Below, in pieces: positions 51,381 to 60,207 of a DNA stretch of 64,000 nt. Both the position numbers and the translations under genes were made by a program. The notes under the pieces were generated by a model. It did no database searches. It worked only from the letters and a program-made list of their open reading frames with translations, and was not told the DNA's origin. This DNA is from RPQJ01 sp035554635 (GTDB lineage Bacteria; Pseudomonadota; Gammaproteobacteria; Steroidobacterales; Steroidobacteraceae): NCBI GenBank assembly GCA_035554635.1, contig DATMIB010000262.1, positions 14,818 to 78,817 on the forward strand, given 5' to 3'. How positions within the stretch are numbered: the stretch's first letter is position 1; every line of letters begins with the position of its first letter.

Positions 51381-51533
51381 ATCCGACGGTCGTTACGGTG
51401 TGGAGGACCGCGCCCGGATCGCATCGCCAGCTGACGGCGGGCCGCCCCAGTTCTGTAGTCCAAAGCTGACTTACGCGACCACGACACGGACGGTATACGT
51501 CTCGGGAAAATCGTTTGGTAGCTGGTTGCTTGC

Positions 51534-53315
51534 ATGCTTGACGAGCCCGAGATTGCCGAGCGGCTGGCCGCCCGGATGCCCGATCCTTCCCGCCCCGGCA
51601 CTGACGACCCCGAACGCGCACTGCCCAAGGTCGCCACTGGCATAGCCGGCCTGGACGAGGTGCTGCGGGGCGGGTTGCCGGCGGGACGACCGACGCTGGT
51701 CTGCGGCGGCGCGGGTTGCGGCAAGACGCTGATGTCCATGGAGTTCCTCGTCCGCGGCGCCCTGGAGTTCGGCGAGCCCGGGGCCTACATCTCGTTCGAG
51801 GAGACCGAACACGAGCTGTCGCAGAACGTGCGCTCGCTCGGCTTCGACGTCGACGCGCTCGTGCGCGAGGGCAAGCTCGTGTTCGACCACGTCCGCGTCG
51901 AACGCCAGGAAATCGAGGAAATCGGCGAGTACGACCTCGACGGCCTGTTCGTCCGGCTGGGGCTTGCGATCGATGCGGTCGGCGCGCGCCGCGTCGTGCT
52001 CGACACGATCGAGTCGCTGTTCTCGGGCTTCTCGGACATGGCGGTGCTGCGCTCCGAGTTGCGCCGCTTGTTCGCGTTCCTCAAGGCGCGCGGCGTGACG
52101 ACGATCGTCACCGGCGAGCGCGGCGACGGCACGCTGACGCGCCAGGGGCTCGAGGAATACGTTTCCGACTGCGTGATCCTGCTCGACCACCGCGTGCACG
52201 ACCAAGTCTCCACGCGGCGCCTGCGGGTCGTGAAGTACCGCGGCACCGCCCACGGCACCAACGAATATCCGTTCCTGATCGACGAGGACGGCTTCTCCGT
52301 GCTGCCGCTCACGTCGATCGGGCTCGGCCACACGGTGAGCGACGAGCGGATCACGACCGGCATCCGCAGGCTCGACAACATGCTTGGCGGCCAGGGCTAT
52401 TACCGCGGCTCGACGATCCTGATTTCCGGCACGGCCGGTTCCGGCAAGACGAGCCTCGCGGCGCATTTCGCCACGTCGGTGTGCGCCCGTGGCGAGCGCT
52501 GCCTGTATCTCGCATTCGAGGAGTCGCCCGACCAGATCACGCGCAACATGCGCTCGATCGGCCTCGACATGGCGACGCCCGTGAGGCAGGGGCTGTTGCG
52601 TATCGAATCGGCGCGGCCGACGCTGCACGGCCTGGAGATGCACCTGGCGCAGATCCATCGGGCGGTGGAGCAGTTCGACCCGCACGCGATCGTGATCGAT
52701 CCGATCAGCAACCTCTCCACCGCCGGCGTCGCGCTCGATGCGACGGCGATGCTGCTGCGACTGATCGACTTCCTGAAGGTGCGTGGCACGACCGCTCTGC
52801 TCGTCAGCCTGACCGGCGGCGAAGCTGCCATCGAGGTGAGCGGCCAGGGCGTGTCCTCGCTGATCGACACCTGGCTGATCCTGCGCGACCTCGAGGCCGG
52901 CGGCGAGCGCAACCGCGGGCTCTACGTGATCAAGTCGCGCGGCATGGCGCACTCGAATCAGATCCGCGAGTTCCTGATCACGAACGAAGGCATCCAGCTG
53001 CAGGACGTCTACGTCGGTCCCGAGGGCGTGCTGACCGGGTCCCTGCGCGCACAGCAGGAGGCGCGCGAGCGCGCCGCCGCCGTCGCGCGGGAGCAGGATG
53101 CCCGGCGCCGGCAGCGTGACCTGCAACGCCGTCGGGCAGCGGTCGAGGCGCAGATCGCGGCGCTGCAAGCGGAATTTGCCGCGCTCGACGAGGAGGGTCG
53201 CGTCAGCACCACCGAACACGACGCGCGCAGCGCCATCATCCAGACGGAACGGGACGCCGCCGCCGGCCGGCGCGGCGCGGACACTGCTGCTTCAGCACCG
53301 GGATCCAACCCATGA
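51534..53315 (+). CDS. kaiC: KaiC-like double-RecA ATPase
   Basis: A 593-residue double-domain KaiC homologue. CI domain: Walker A GGAGCGKT (58-65), catalytic Glu pair in FEETEHE (89-90). CII domain: Walker A GTAGSGKT (299-306), Glu pair in FEESPDQ. The cyanobacterial phosphosites correspond to Ser436, Ser441 and Ser442 in SGQGVSS, so CII autophosphorylation is possible. The C-terminus is long (about residues 495-593), with a charged coiled-coil (EARERAAAVAREQDARRR). Start ATG 51534; a TATACG box upstream may be a promoter. kaiB and a kinase follow directly; no kaiA is present. Confidence 0.93.
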   Translation: MLDEPEIAERLAARMPDPSRPGTDDPERALPKVATGIAGLDEVLRGGLPAGRPTLVCGGAGCGKTLMSMEFLVRGALEFGEPGAYISFEETEHELSQNVRSLGFDVDALVREGKLVFDHVRVERQEIEEIGEYDLDGLFVRLGLAIDAVGARRVVLDTIESLFSGFSDMAVLRSELRRLFAFLKARGVTTIVTGERGDGTLTRQGLEEYVSDCVILLDHRVHDQVSTRRLRVVKYRGTAHGTNEYPFLIDEDGFSVLPLTSIGLGHTVSDERITTGIRRLDNMLGGQGYYRGSTILISGTAGSGKTSLAAHFATSVCARGERCLYLAFEESPDQITRNMRSIGLDMATPVRQGLLRIESARPTLHGLEMHLAQIHRAVEQFDPHAIVIDPISNLSTAGVALDATAMLLRLIDFLKVRGTTALLVSLTGGEAAIEVSGQGVSSLIDTWLILRDLEAGGERNRGLYVIKSRGMAHSNQIREFLITNEGIQLQDVYVGPEGVLTGSLRAQQEARERAAAVAREQDARRRQRDLQRRRAAVEAQIAALQAEFAALDEEGRVSTTEHDARSAIIQTERDAAAGRRGADTAASAPGSNP

Positions 53316-53644
53316 GCACGGCCATGACAGAGCTGCACGAAGGCACCGCGGGCCAGTGGGCGGGCGACGAGAAGTGGGACCTGCGGTTGTACATCGCCGG
53401 GCAGACGCCGAAGTCCGTCGCGGCATTCAACAACCTCAAGCGGATCTGCGAGGAGCACATGCCGGGGCGCTACCGCATCGAGGTGATCGACCTGCTCGAA
53501 AACCCGCGTCTCGCCAAGGAAGACCAGATCGTGGCGATCCCCACGCTCGTCCGCAAGCTGCCACAGCCGCTGCGCAAGATCATCGGCGACCTCTCGGACA
53601 CCGAACGCGCACTCGTCGGGCTGCAGCTGCGTCCGCGCGCGTAG
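53312..53644 (+). CDS. kaiB: KaiB-like thioredoxin-fold protein
   Basis: A 110-residue KaiB homologue, the small fold-switching partner of KaiC. The body WDLRLYIAGQTPKSVAAFNNLKRICEEHMPGRYRIEVIDLLENPRLAKEDQIVAIPTLVRKLPQPLRKIIGDL matches KaiB throughout in blocks, including YVAG/YIAG, SxxAxxNL, DLLENPxLAxxDxIxAxPTL and PLRRIIGDLS. It has an extra N-terminal stretch of about 20 residues. The ATG overlaps the kaiC stop by four bases (ATGA), and the kinase gene begins within a few bases of its stop, so the three genes form one operon. Confidence 0.94.
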   Translation: MSTAMTELHEGTAGQWAGDEKWDLRLYIAGQTPKSVAAFNNLKRICEEHMPGRYRIEVIDLLENPRLAKEDQIVAIPTLVRKLPQPLRKIIGDLSDTERALVGLQLRPRA

Positions 53645-53655
53645 TGTCGGCCGTG

Positions 53656-55734
53656 ATGACGACAGCCGCGGCCACGCTCGACCTGGAGATCGGGCTGCTG
53701 CGCGAACGCCTCGCGGATGCGGAGGACATGCGCCGCGCGATCTCGGCCGGCGAGGTCGACGGCTTCGTCGTGGGGGCGGGCGCGTCGGAACGCGTCGTGC
53801 TGCTCGAGACCGCGGTGCACCCGACGCCCTATGAGAGTGCCCGCGTGCCCTGCGTGACGGTGTCCCGCTCCGGGCACATCCTCTATGCCAACCACGGCTT
53901 CGCAAGGCTGATCGACCGCGGACTGCGCGAGTTGTACTCGTCGCCGCTCGAGGCGCTGGTGACGCCCGCCCACCGTGACCGGCTGACGCGATTCCTCGAC
54001 GCGCCCGCGCCCGACGCGGCGCTCGAAGTCGAGCTGGCGACGACCGATGGCCAGCCCTGGCCGGTCCGCGTCGTCACGGTCGACGTGGGCCACGGCTTCG
54101 CGTCGCTGCTGGTCATCGACACGCGCGAGGACCTGCGCCTCCAGGAGGCGGAGCGGGCGGTCGCCGCCATCGCCAACGGCGAGGTCGACGCGATCGTCGT
54201 CGGCGGTTCGCGCGTCGTGCTCGTGCACGATGCCGACCAGTCGTATCGCGAGCTGATCGATCGCATGGACCAGGGCGCGGCGAGCATCAGCCGGCAAGGC
54301 CTCGTGCAGAACGTCAACGAGCCGCTCGCGGCGATGCTCGGCGTGCAGCGTCACGAGTTGCTCGGCACCGATTTCTTCGCGCTCGTGCGCGAGAAGCTGC
54401 CCCGGCTCGCCGCAACGGTCGCCAACCCGGCCAATTCGGGCCCGCTGCTGTTCGAGGTGTCGCTCGTGCGCAGCGACGGCTCCACGATCCCGGTCGAGAT
54501 CGCGCTGGTGCCGGCGCAGGCCGACGACGACCCGGTGACCCTCGTCGTGACCGACCTGACGGAGCGTCACCGCCACCAGCGGATCGAGGAGGAGACACGG
54601 CGCAAGGACGAGTTCCTCGCGGTGCTGGCCCACGAACTGCGCAACCCGCTCGCGTCGATCCGCACCTGCGTCGAGATCCTGCATCGCTCGGCCGGCCTCG
54701 GCACGAACGAACGCCAGTCCGTGCAGATCATGGGGCGCCAGACCAATACGCTGGTGCGCCTGGTCGACGACCTGCTCGACATCCACCGGCTCAACGAAGG
54801 CAAGATCGTCGTGCGGCGCCAGCCGGTGACGCTGCAGGAAGTCGTGCGCGACGCGACCGAGGGCATCCACCCCCTCGTGTCGTCGAAGCAGCTCGCAGTG
54901 CAGGTGGCAGTGCCCGAACCACCCGTCGTTGCGATCGGCGACAAGGTGCGCCTGACCCAGGTGCTGCTGAACCTGCTCTCGAATGCCGCCAAGTTCACTG
55001 CGGCAGGCGGCCGCATCGACGTCCGGCTCCAGCCGCTCGAGCACGGGCGCGCGCGGATCACGGTCGTCGACGACGGCTGCGGCATCGCCCCGGAGCTGCT
55101 CGAGAAGGTGTTCGAGCCGTATGTCCAGGCCGGCGGCCAGGGCGACGGCACGGCCACCGGCCTCGGGCTCGGCCTGTCGGTGGCGCGACGGCTCGTGGAA
55201 CTGCACGGCGGGTCGATCCGCGCCGAGAGCGAGGGCCACGGCAAGGGCAGCCGCTTCATCCTCGAGTTGCCGACCGTTCCGGCGGCCGCGGTCCCGGCAC
55301 CGACTGCGGTGCCGAGCGCGACGACCACGCCCTCGACCGCGCTGCGCGTGCTGGTCGTCGACGACAGTCGCGACGCCGCCGAAAGCCTCGCGATGCTCGT
55401 GCGGCTCGCGGGCCACGACGCCCTCACGGCCTACGACGGTCGGTCGGCCGTCCGCCTCGGTTCGGACTACCGGCCCGATGTGGTCTTTCTCGACATTGGC
55501 ATGCCGGGGTTCGACGGGTTCTCCACGGCGAAGCTGCTCCGCGAGCAGGCCTGGGGCCGCGACGTACTGGTCTGCGCGCTCACGGGGTATGGCCAGCACG
55601 GACTGGAGTCGCGGGTCGGGCCCGACGCGCGCTTCGACCGGCGCTTCGTCAAGCCCATGGATCCTGCTGCGCTGAGCCGGCTGCTGCACGAAGCGACCAC
55701 GACGCGCAGCCGTGACGGCGCCGCAGTGCGCTGA
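53656..55734 (+). CDS. PAS hybrid histidine kinase of the kaiCB operon
   Basis: A 692-residue hybrid kinase. N-terminal residues 1-60 have a KaiC-linked start (DLEIGLLRERLADAEDMRRAISAGEVDGFVV, also repeated as AIANGEVDAIVVGG near 170), then two PAS-like regions (about 65-155 and 200-310), HisKA with His326 in LAHELRNPL, HATPase (VLLNLLSNAAKF, DDGCGIAPELLEKVF, GLGLGLSVARRLVELHGG) and a C-terminal receiver with Asp613 in FLDIGMPGFDG. No TM helix is seen. Start is ATG 53656; GTGs at 53644 and 53653 are also in frame. Likely the output of the KaiC/KaiB pair. Confidence 0.9.
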   Translation: MTTAAATLDLEIGLLRERLADAEDMRRAISAGEVDGFVVGAGASERVVLLETAVHPTPYESARVPCVTVSRSGHILYANHGFARLIDRGLRELYSSPLEALVTPAHRDRLTRFLDAPAPDAALEVELATTDGQPWPVRVVTVDVGHGFASLLVIDTREDLRLQEAERAVAAIANGEVDAIVVGGSRVVLVHDADQSYRELIDRMDQGAASISRQGLVQNVNEPLAAMLGVQRHELLGTDFFALVREKLPRLAATVANPANSGPLLFEVSLVRSDGSTIPVEIALVPAQADDDPVTLVVTDLTERHRHQRIEEETRRKDEFLAVLAHELRNPLASIRTCVEILHRSAGLGTNERQSVQIMGRQTNTLVRLVDDLLDIHRLNEGKIVVRRQPVTLQEVVRDATEGIHPLVSSKQLAVQVAVPEPPVVAIGDKVRLTQVLLNLLSNAAKFTAAGGRIDVRLQPLEHGRARITVVDDGCGIAPELLEKVFEPYVQAGGQGDGTATGLGLGLSVARRLVELHGGSIRAESEGHGKGSRFILELPTVPAAAVPAPTAVPSATTTPSTALRVLVVDDSRDAAESLAMLVRLAGHDALTAYDGRSAVRLGSDYRPDVVFLDIGMPGFDGFSTAKLLREQAWGRDVLVCALTGYGQHGLESRVGPDARFDRRFVKPMDPAALSRLLHEATTTRSRDGAAVR

Positions 55735-55898
55735 GCATCACGGCGTCAGCGACCCGCGCCACGTCCGGTTCGGCCCACGACGGCCGACGCCCGCGTCCTC
55801 CACGGCACCTCCTCGGTCGCGCTGCTTGCGACGTGGTGGACCCGGTATGCTGCCCGCAGCACCCAGCATCCGAGGCGCCGGCGCGTACCCGACCACCC

Positions 55899-57029
55899 AT
55901 GAGACTCGAAACCCTCGCGATCCATGCCGGTCGCCAGATCGACCCGACCACCGGCGCCGTGCGCGAACCGCTGCACCTGTCGACGACGTTCGAACGCGGC
56001 GAGGACGGCGGTTATCCGCGCGGCTTCGCCTATACGCGCGCCGGCAACCCGAACCGCATCGCGCTCGAGCGCGCGGTCACGGTGCTCGAGCGCGGACACG
56101 ATGCGATCGCGTTCGGCTCGGGCTCGGCCGCGACACTGGCGGTCTTTTCGCTTGCGGCGCCCGGCGGCCGCATCGTCTGCGGCGAGGACTGCTACCACGG
56201 CACGGCACAGCAGCTGCGCGAGATCGTTCCCCACTGGGGCGTCGACGTCGAATTCGTCGACACGACGCGTATCGAGGTCGTGCGGGCGGCGCTCGAACGC
56301 AAGCCGACCAGCCTGCTGTGGTTCGAGACGCCGACCAACCCGATGCTGCAGGTCTCCGACATCGCCGCACTGGCGGAGCTGGCCCACGCGCACGGCGCCC
56401 TGGTCGGTTGCGACAACACGTTTGCAAGCCCCGTGCTGCAGCTGCCGCTGACGCTCGGCGCCGACCTCGCCATGCACAGCACGACCAAGTACCTGGGCGG
56501 CCACAGCGACGTGCTCGGCGGCATGGTCGTGACGCGTGAGCCGGGCCGCGCGCTCGACGCGTTGCGCCAGTACCAGGCCGTCGGCGGCGGCGTGCCCTCG
56601 CCGTTCGACTGCTGGCTCGTGTTGCGCAGCCTCGCGACACTGCCGTTGCGCGTGCGCCAGCAGGCGATGAACGCGCTGGCGGTCGCGCGCTTCCTGCATG
56701 CCGAGCGCGAACGCGTCGAACGGGTGCACTACGCCGGGCTTCCCGACCACCCGAGCCACGAGGTCGCCTTGCGGCAGATGGTCGGCGGCTTCGGCGCCGT
56801 GCTGTCGTTCGAAGTGCCCGGCGGCCGCGAGCGGGCCATGGCCGTCGCCGCGCGCACGAAACTCTTCACGCGCGCGACGAGCCTGGGCGGCGTCGAAAGC
56901 CTGATCGAGCACCGCGCGTCGGTCGAAGGCCCGCTGAGCCGCACGCCGCAGGGCCTGCTGCGGCTCTCGATCGGGCTCGAGCACGCCGAGGACCTGATCG
57001 CCGACCTCGACCAGGCGCTCGGCGGCTGA
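55899..57029 (+). CDS. Trans-sulfuration PLP enzyme (cystathionine gamma-synthase/lyase family)
   Basis: A 376-residue Cys/Met metabolism PLP enzyme, the second in the window. PLP Lys197 is in HSTTKYLGGH. Other motifs: LAIHAGRQIDPTTGAVREPLHLSTTFER, YTRAGNPNRIALERAVTVLE, WFETPTNPMLQVSDI, TSLGGVESLIEHRAS, LLRLSIGLEHAEDLIADLDQAL. This is the compact form typical of cystathionine gamma-synthase or gamma-lyase; the choice cannot be made by sequence alone. ATG 55899 follows a gap from the kinase stop that includes a TATGCT box. Confidence 0.88.
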   Translation: MRLETLAIHAGRQIDPTTGAVREPLHLSTTFERGEDGGYPRGFAYTRAGNPNRIALERAVTVLERGHDAIAFGSGSAATLAVFSLAAPGGRIVCGEDCYHGTAQQLREIVPHWGVDVEFVDTTRIEVVRAALERKPTSLLWFETPTNPMLQVSDIAALAELAHAHGALVGCDNTFASPVLQLPLTLGADLAMHSTTKYLGGHSDVLGGMVVTREPGRALDALRQYQAVGGGVPSPFDCWLVLRSLATLPLRVRQQAMNALAVARFLHAERERVERVHYAGLPDHPSHEVALRQMVGGFGAVLSFEVPGGRERAMAVAARTKLFTRATSLGGVESLIEHRASVEGPLSRTPQGLLRLSIGLEHAEDLIADLDQALGG

Positions 57030-57036
57030 ACGCTGT

Positions 57037-57495
57037 CTATTTCTCGACGGGCCGGCCGCGTTCGATCCAGGCCGGCATGTCACCCTCGAGGTGCGTCATT
57101 CGCTTGTAACCGTGGCTCGCAAGCACGTCGGCGGCCGCCTGGGCGCGACGTCCCGAGCGGCAATACAGCACGACGTCCTTGTCCCGCGGGATCTCGGCCA
57201 GGCGTGTCGCGACCTGGTCGTGCGGTACGTTGACCGCGCCGGGCACGTGGCCCTCGGCGTATTCCTGCGGCGTGCGCACGTCGAGCACGAACAGGTGGTC
57301 GGGGTGCTGGCGCAGGTGCGTGAGCAACTGCTCCTGGGTCATCGGCGCGAGTGGCGCCGTCGCGGCGGCGGCCGGCTTGGCTGGCTGGGGCGCTGTCACC
57401 GGGTCGGCCGCTTGCGCGACCATCGGGCCCAGCGCGAGGCCCAGCGTGACGGCCAGCGCGAGCGCGCGTGCAGAGCATGGGCAGGACGGCTTCAT
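57037..57495 (-). CDS. Exported rhodanese-like protein
   Basis: A 152-residue protein with a signal peptide (ALALAVTLGLALGPMVAQA) and a single rhodanese domain. The catalytic Cys112 is in LYCRSGRRA, and VLDVRTPQEYAEGHVPGAVNVPHDQV carries the structural residues. The loop is six residues long as in sulfurtransferases rather than phosphatases. An AAGGAGG box precedes ATG 57495. It converges on the trans-sulfuration gene with a seven-base gap; both are sulfur-related, but co-function is inference. Confidence 0.9.
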   Translation of the reverse strand: MKPSCPCSARALALAVTLGLALGPMVAQAADPVTAPQPAKPAAAATAPLAPMTQEQLLTHLRQHPDHLFVLDVRTPQEYAEGHVPGAVNVPHDQVATRLAEIPRDKDVVLYCRSGRRAQAAADVLASHGYKRMTHLEGDMPAWIERGRPVEK

Positions 57496-57535
57496 CGTTC
57501 GGCACCTCCTTCAGCGGACACGGTCGCGACGTGCG

Positions 57536-57736
57536 TCAGTCGAGCACGAACGTCAAGCGCATGCGCACCTTGAACAGCGTGATCACACCGTCTTCGACCA
57601 CCACTTCCTGGTCGGAGATCCATGCGCCGGTGATGCCGTGGAGCGTCTCGCTTGCACGTTCGATGCCGTCCTGGATCGCTTCCTCGAAGCTGCGTTCGGA
57701 CGTCGCCGTGATCTCGGTGATCTTCGCGATTGTCAT
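57536..57736 (-). CDS. Dodecin family flavin-binding protein
   Basis: A 66-residue dodecin: IAKITEITATSERSFEEAIQDGIERASETLHGITGAWI and VEDGVITLFKVRMRLTFVLD match the family over the full length. Dodecins form dodecamers that store or buffer flavin or CoA. The central Trp (GITGAWI) stacks on flavin in known members. AAGGAGG lies 7 bases before ATG 57736. It is upstream of the rhodanese gene on the same strand, 40 bases apart. Confidence 0.93.
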   Translation of the reverse strand: MTIAKITEITATSERSFEEAIQDGIERASETLHGITGAWISDQEVVVEDGVITLFKVRMRLTFVLD

Positions 57737-57829
57737 GCGGCGGCCTCCTTGCCTGGTCGATCGTGGCGTCGTCCATTGTCGCCGCGAGGCATCGTAGCGC
57801 AGCCCGTGCGCGGGCCGGAATGGCGTCGG

Positions 57830-58222
57830 TCATCCCGGCAGGTACGCGTCGGCTTCGATCTCCACCAGCATGTCCGGATCGATCAGCGCGCGGACCTCGA
57901 CCATCGCCGTCGCCGGCCGGATCGCGCCGAACACCTCGCCGTGCGCGCGCCCGATGGCCTCCCACCGCGCAATGTCGGTCACGTAGATGCGCGTGCGCAC
58001 GACGTCCTCGAGCCTCGCGCCGGCGCGCTCGAGCGCCGCGGCAATGTTGGCGAGCGCCTGGCGCGTCTGCGCGCCCGCGTCGCCCCGGCCGACGAGCGTG
58101 CCGTCGGGTCCCATGGCCGTGGTGCCGGATACCCACACCATCGGGCCAACGCGCACCGCCCGCGAGTACCCGACGATCGGCTCCCACGGCGTGCCCGTTG
58201 CAACGTTGGTTCGCTCGCTCAT
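57830..58222 (-). CDS. RidA family (YjgF/YER057c/UK114) protein
   Basis: A 130-residue RidA-type protein. Typical residues: GYSRAVRVGPMVWVSGTTAMGPDG, GAQTRQALANIAAALERAGARLEDVVRTRIYVTDIARW, and the final VEIEADAY. RidA proteins hydrolyse reactive enamine/imine intermediates; the Arg in RTRIYVTD is the likely catalytic one. Its ATG overlaps the stop of the GNAT gene (ATGA), so the two are co-translated. Confidence 0.9.
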   Translation of the reverse strand: MSERTNVATGTPWEPIVGYSRAVRVGPMVWVSGTTAMGPDGTLVGRGDAGAQTRQALANIAAALERAGARLEDVVRTRIYVTDIARWEAIGRAHGEVFGAIRPATAMVEVRALIDPDMLVEIEADAYLPG

Positions 58223-58743
58223 GGCTGCCTCCGTTCGTCGACTGTGTCGTCCAGGCCCGCGAGCGCCCGCAACGCCGGCCCCGCGACGCGCTGCACGGTC
58301 CACTCGTCCATCGCGACTGCGCCGAGCTTGCGATAGAACGCGATCGCCGGCTCGTTCCAGTCGAGCACCGACCACTCGAACCGGGCACAGCCGCGCTCCA
58401 CCGCCAGCCTCGCGCAGTGACGCAACAGGGCCTCGCCGTAACCGCGACCACGCCAGGCGGGGCGCACGAACAGGTCTTCGAGATAAAGACCGGGCCGGCC
58501 CTCGAACGTCGAGTAGTTGTGGAACCAGAGCGCGAACCCGACCGGCGCGTCGCCCTCGCGCGCGACGGCGGCTTCGGCATAGGGACGGGGCCCGAACAGG
58601 TCGCGACGCAGGTCCGCGGGTTCGATACGGCATTGCTCGAGCAGCCGTTCGTAAGCGGCCAGTTCGCGGATCATGGCGACGACCAGTTCGAGGTCGGCGG
58701 GCGTCGCCGCATCGATGCGCAAGGCCGGGCGGGGCTGGGTCAT
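58219..58743 (-). CDS. GNAT family N-acetyltransferase
   Basis: A 174-residue acetyltransferase. Motif A is LYLEDLFVRPAWRGRGYGEALLRH, with the acetyl-CoA pyrophosphate loop RGRGYG; VLDWNEPAIAFYRKLGA is motif B. The N-terminus LRIDAATPADLELVVAMIRELAAYE resembles diamine/spermidine acetyltransferase-like proteins. Substrate unknown. ATG 58743 is divergent from the LysR gene across a 104-base gap with a good promoter for the latter. Confidence 0.9.
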   Translation of the reverse strand: MTQPRPALRIDAATPADLELVVAMIRELAAYERLLEQCRIEPADLRRDLFGPRPYAEAAVAREGDAPVGFALWFHNYSTFEGRPGLYLEDLFVRPAWRGRGYGEALLRHCARLAVERGCARFEWSVLDWNEPAIAFYRKLGAVAMDEWTVQRVAGPALRALAGLDDTVDERRQP

Positions 58744-58790
58744 ACCGGTGTCACTCTTCAGATTCCCTCGACAGCGCGCTCAAGTATGCC

Positions 58791-58819
58791 TTGATCGTGC
58801 GACATTTGGGCCGTATTGT
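58791..58819 (+). promoter_or_regulatory. Sigma-70-type promoter of the LysR gene
   Basis: TTGATC (58791-58796), 17 bases, then TATTGT (58814-58819): four and five matches to the -35 and -10 consensus at ideal spacing. It points to the LysR ATG at 58848. A TTGTTAACGCC stretch overlapping the -10 could be an autoregulatory LysR site. This AT-rich patch stands out in GC-rich surroundings. Confidence 0.55.
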
Positions 58820-58847
58820 TAACGCCTAATTCACGCAAGGGATCCGG

Positions 58848-59774
58848 ATGTCGACCTCACAAGAGCGCGTGCCGCTCAACGCCCTGCGTGTCTTCGAGGC
58901 CGTCGCCTCCCACCTGAGCTTCACCTCGGCCGCGAAGGAGCTCGGCGTGACCACCGCGGCCGTCAGCGCGCAGATCAAGGCCCTCGAAGCCGACATCGGC
59001 GTGCCGTTGTTCCGCCGCCATACCCGCGCCGTCGCACTGACGCAGGAAGGCGCCGAGTTGCTGCCGGGCGTCCGTCGCGGCCTCGACGAACTGCGCCGCG
59101 CCGTCGAGCGCATCCGGCGCGAACGGGTCGGCGGCATGCTCAACCTGAGCGTGCCGAGCGAGTTCCTGCAACGCTGGCTGCTGCCGCGGCTCGGCGAGTT
59201 TACGCGCCAGCATCCGGAGATCGAAGTGCGCTTCGGCCCGTCACGCGCGACGCTCGACTTCGGCCGCGACGACTTCCACGCCGCGATCCTCTACGGGCCC
59301 GGCCAGTGGCCGGGGCTCAAGTCGGAGCGCCTGCTCGACGAATACGTGTTCCCGGTCTGCAGCCCGGCCCTGCTCGCGCGGCTCGGGCCGATCGAGACGG
59401 TCGGCGATTTCGCGCGGTACACGCTGATCCACAGCCGCGCCGAGCCCTGGGCCGACTGGCTGCGTCGCGTCGGCGGCGACACCACGCGCACGGACACGGC
59501 GCCGCCGCCGATGGAGGATTCCGCGGCCACGCTCGGCGCCGTCGAACAGGGCAAGGGCGTGGCGCTCGCGCGATGGTCGCTCGTCGCGGCGGACATCGCC
59601 GCCGGCCGGCTCGCACGGCCGATGCTGCCGAGCGTGCGGCAGCGCAACGCCTGGCACCTCGTCGCGCCGCCGGACCTGTTCGGCTTGCCGAAGGTCGTGC
59701 GGTTCCGCGCGTGGCTGCTGGCGTGCTGCCATGAGTTCCCGCCGCCCACCGGAGAGACGCTCGGGTACGAGTGA
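58848..59774 (+). CDS. LysR family transcriptional regulator (GcvA-like)
   Basis: A 308-residue LysR regulator. The N-terminal HTH is LNALRVFEAVASHLSFTSAAKELGVTTAAVSAQIKALEADIGVPLFRR in blocks (residues about 10-60), very close to GcvA-type regulators. The effector domain (about 95-300) contains FGRDDFHAAILYGPGQWPGL, also GcvA-like. Targets unknown: it may control the divergent GNAT-ridA pair, which it faces, and probably itself. Confidence 0.9.
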   Translation: MSTSQERVPLNALRVFEAVASHLSFTSAAKELGVTTAAVSAQIKALEADIGVPLFRRHTRAVALTQEGAELLPGVRRGLDELRRAVERIRRERVGGMLNLSVPSEFLQRWLLPRLGEFTRQHPEIEVRFGPSRATLDFGRDDFHAAILYGPGQWPGLKSERLLDEYVFPVCSPALLARLGPIETVGDFARYTLIHSRAEPWADWLRRVGGDTTRTDTAPPPMEDSAATLGAVEQGKGVALARWSLVAADIAAGRLARPMLPSVRQRNAWHLVAPPDLFGLPKVVRFRAWLLACCHEFPPPTGETLGYE

Positions 59775-59864
59775 GGAAGTGTCACCGCAGCCTATTGGCG
59801 CCACGCGGCGGATCGCGTAGCGTTCGCCTCATTTCGAACAACAATAAAAGGCTGGAGGGATGCC

Positions 59865-60170
59865 ATGGCCGGCTACACCAAGACCCCGGTGCCGCGCTTG
59901 CGGTTTCACGCCGTGACGGTGATTGCGGGCGAAGACGCCTGCGTGCAGGCGCTCGCGCTCAAGGATGTGCGGCTGCTTTCCGCCGAGGCGCCGCGGCTGC
60001 CGATGCGGGATTGCACCCGGCCCGAGCACTGCGATTGCCGGTTCCAGCACCACGACGACCGTCGCGCCGGGCCACGCCGGGGCGCGGCCCATGCCCAGAC
60101 GACGACACCGTTGCCGGACACCGGCGAACGACGGAAGTTGCGCGGCCGTCGCGCCACCGATTTCGACTGA
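59865..60170 (+). CDS. Small conserved Cys/His protein, function unknown
   Basis: A 101-residue soluble protein. The central block CTRPEHCDCRFQHHDDRR (residues 50-67) has Cys50, Cys56, Cys58 and adjacent His62, His63, a plausible zinc or iron site; the C-terminus ERRKLRGRRATDFD is very basic. I have the impression of similar short hypothetical proteins in other proteobacteria with the same CxCRxxHHDDRR core. GGAGG six bases before ATG 59865 supports the start. An AT-rich run (ACAATAAAAG) lies just upstream. Confidence 0.7.
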   Translation: MAGYTKTPVPRLRFHAVTVIAGEDACVQALALKDVRLLSAEAPRLPMRDCTRPEHCDCRFQHHDDRRAGPRRGAAHAQTTTPLPDTGERRKLRGRRATDFD

Positions 60171-60207
60171 ACCCGGGTCGGCACGCATCGCCGACCGGAC
60201 ACTGCCC

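Noticed and set aside
51381..51533. Search for a kaiA gene near kaiC.
   Set aside because: The gap before kaiC has only 153 bases and the neighbours are a DAK2-DegV protein and a kinase, so no kaiA is present in this window.
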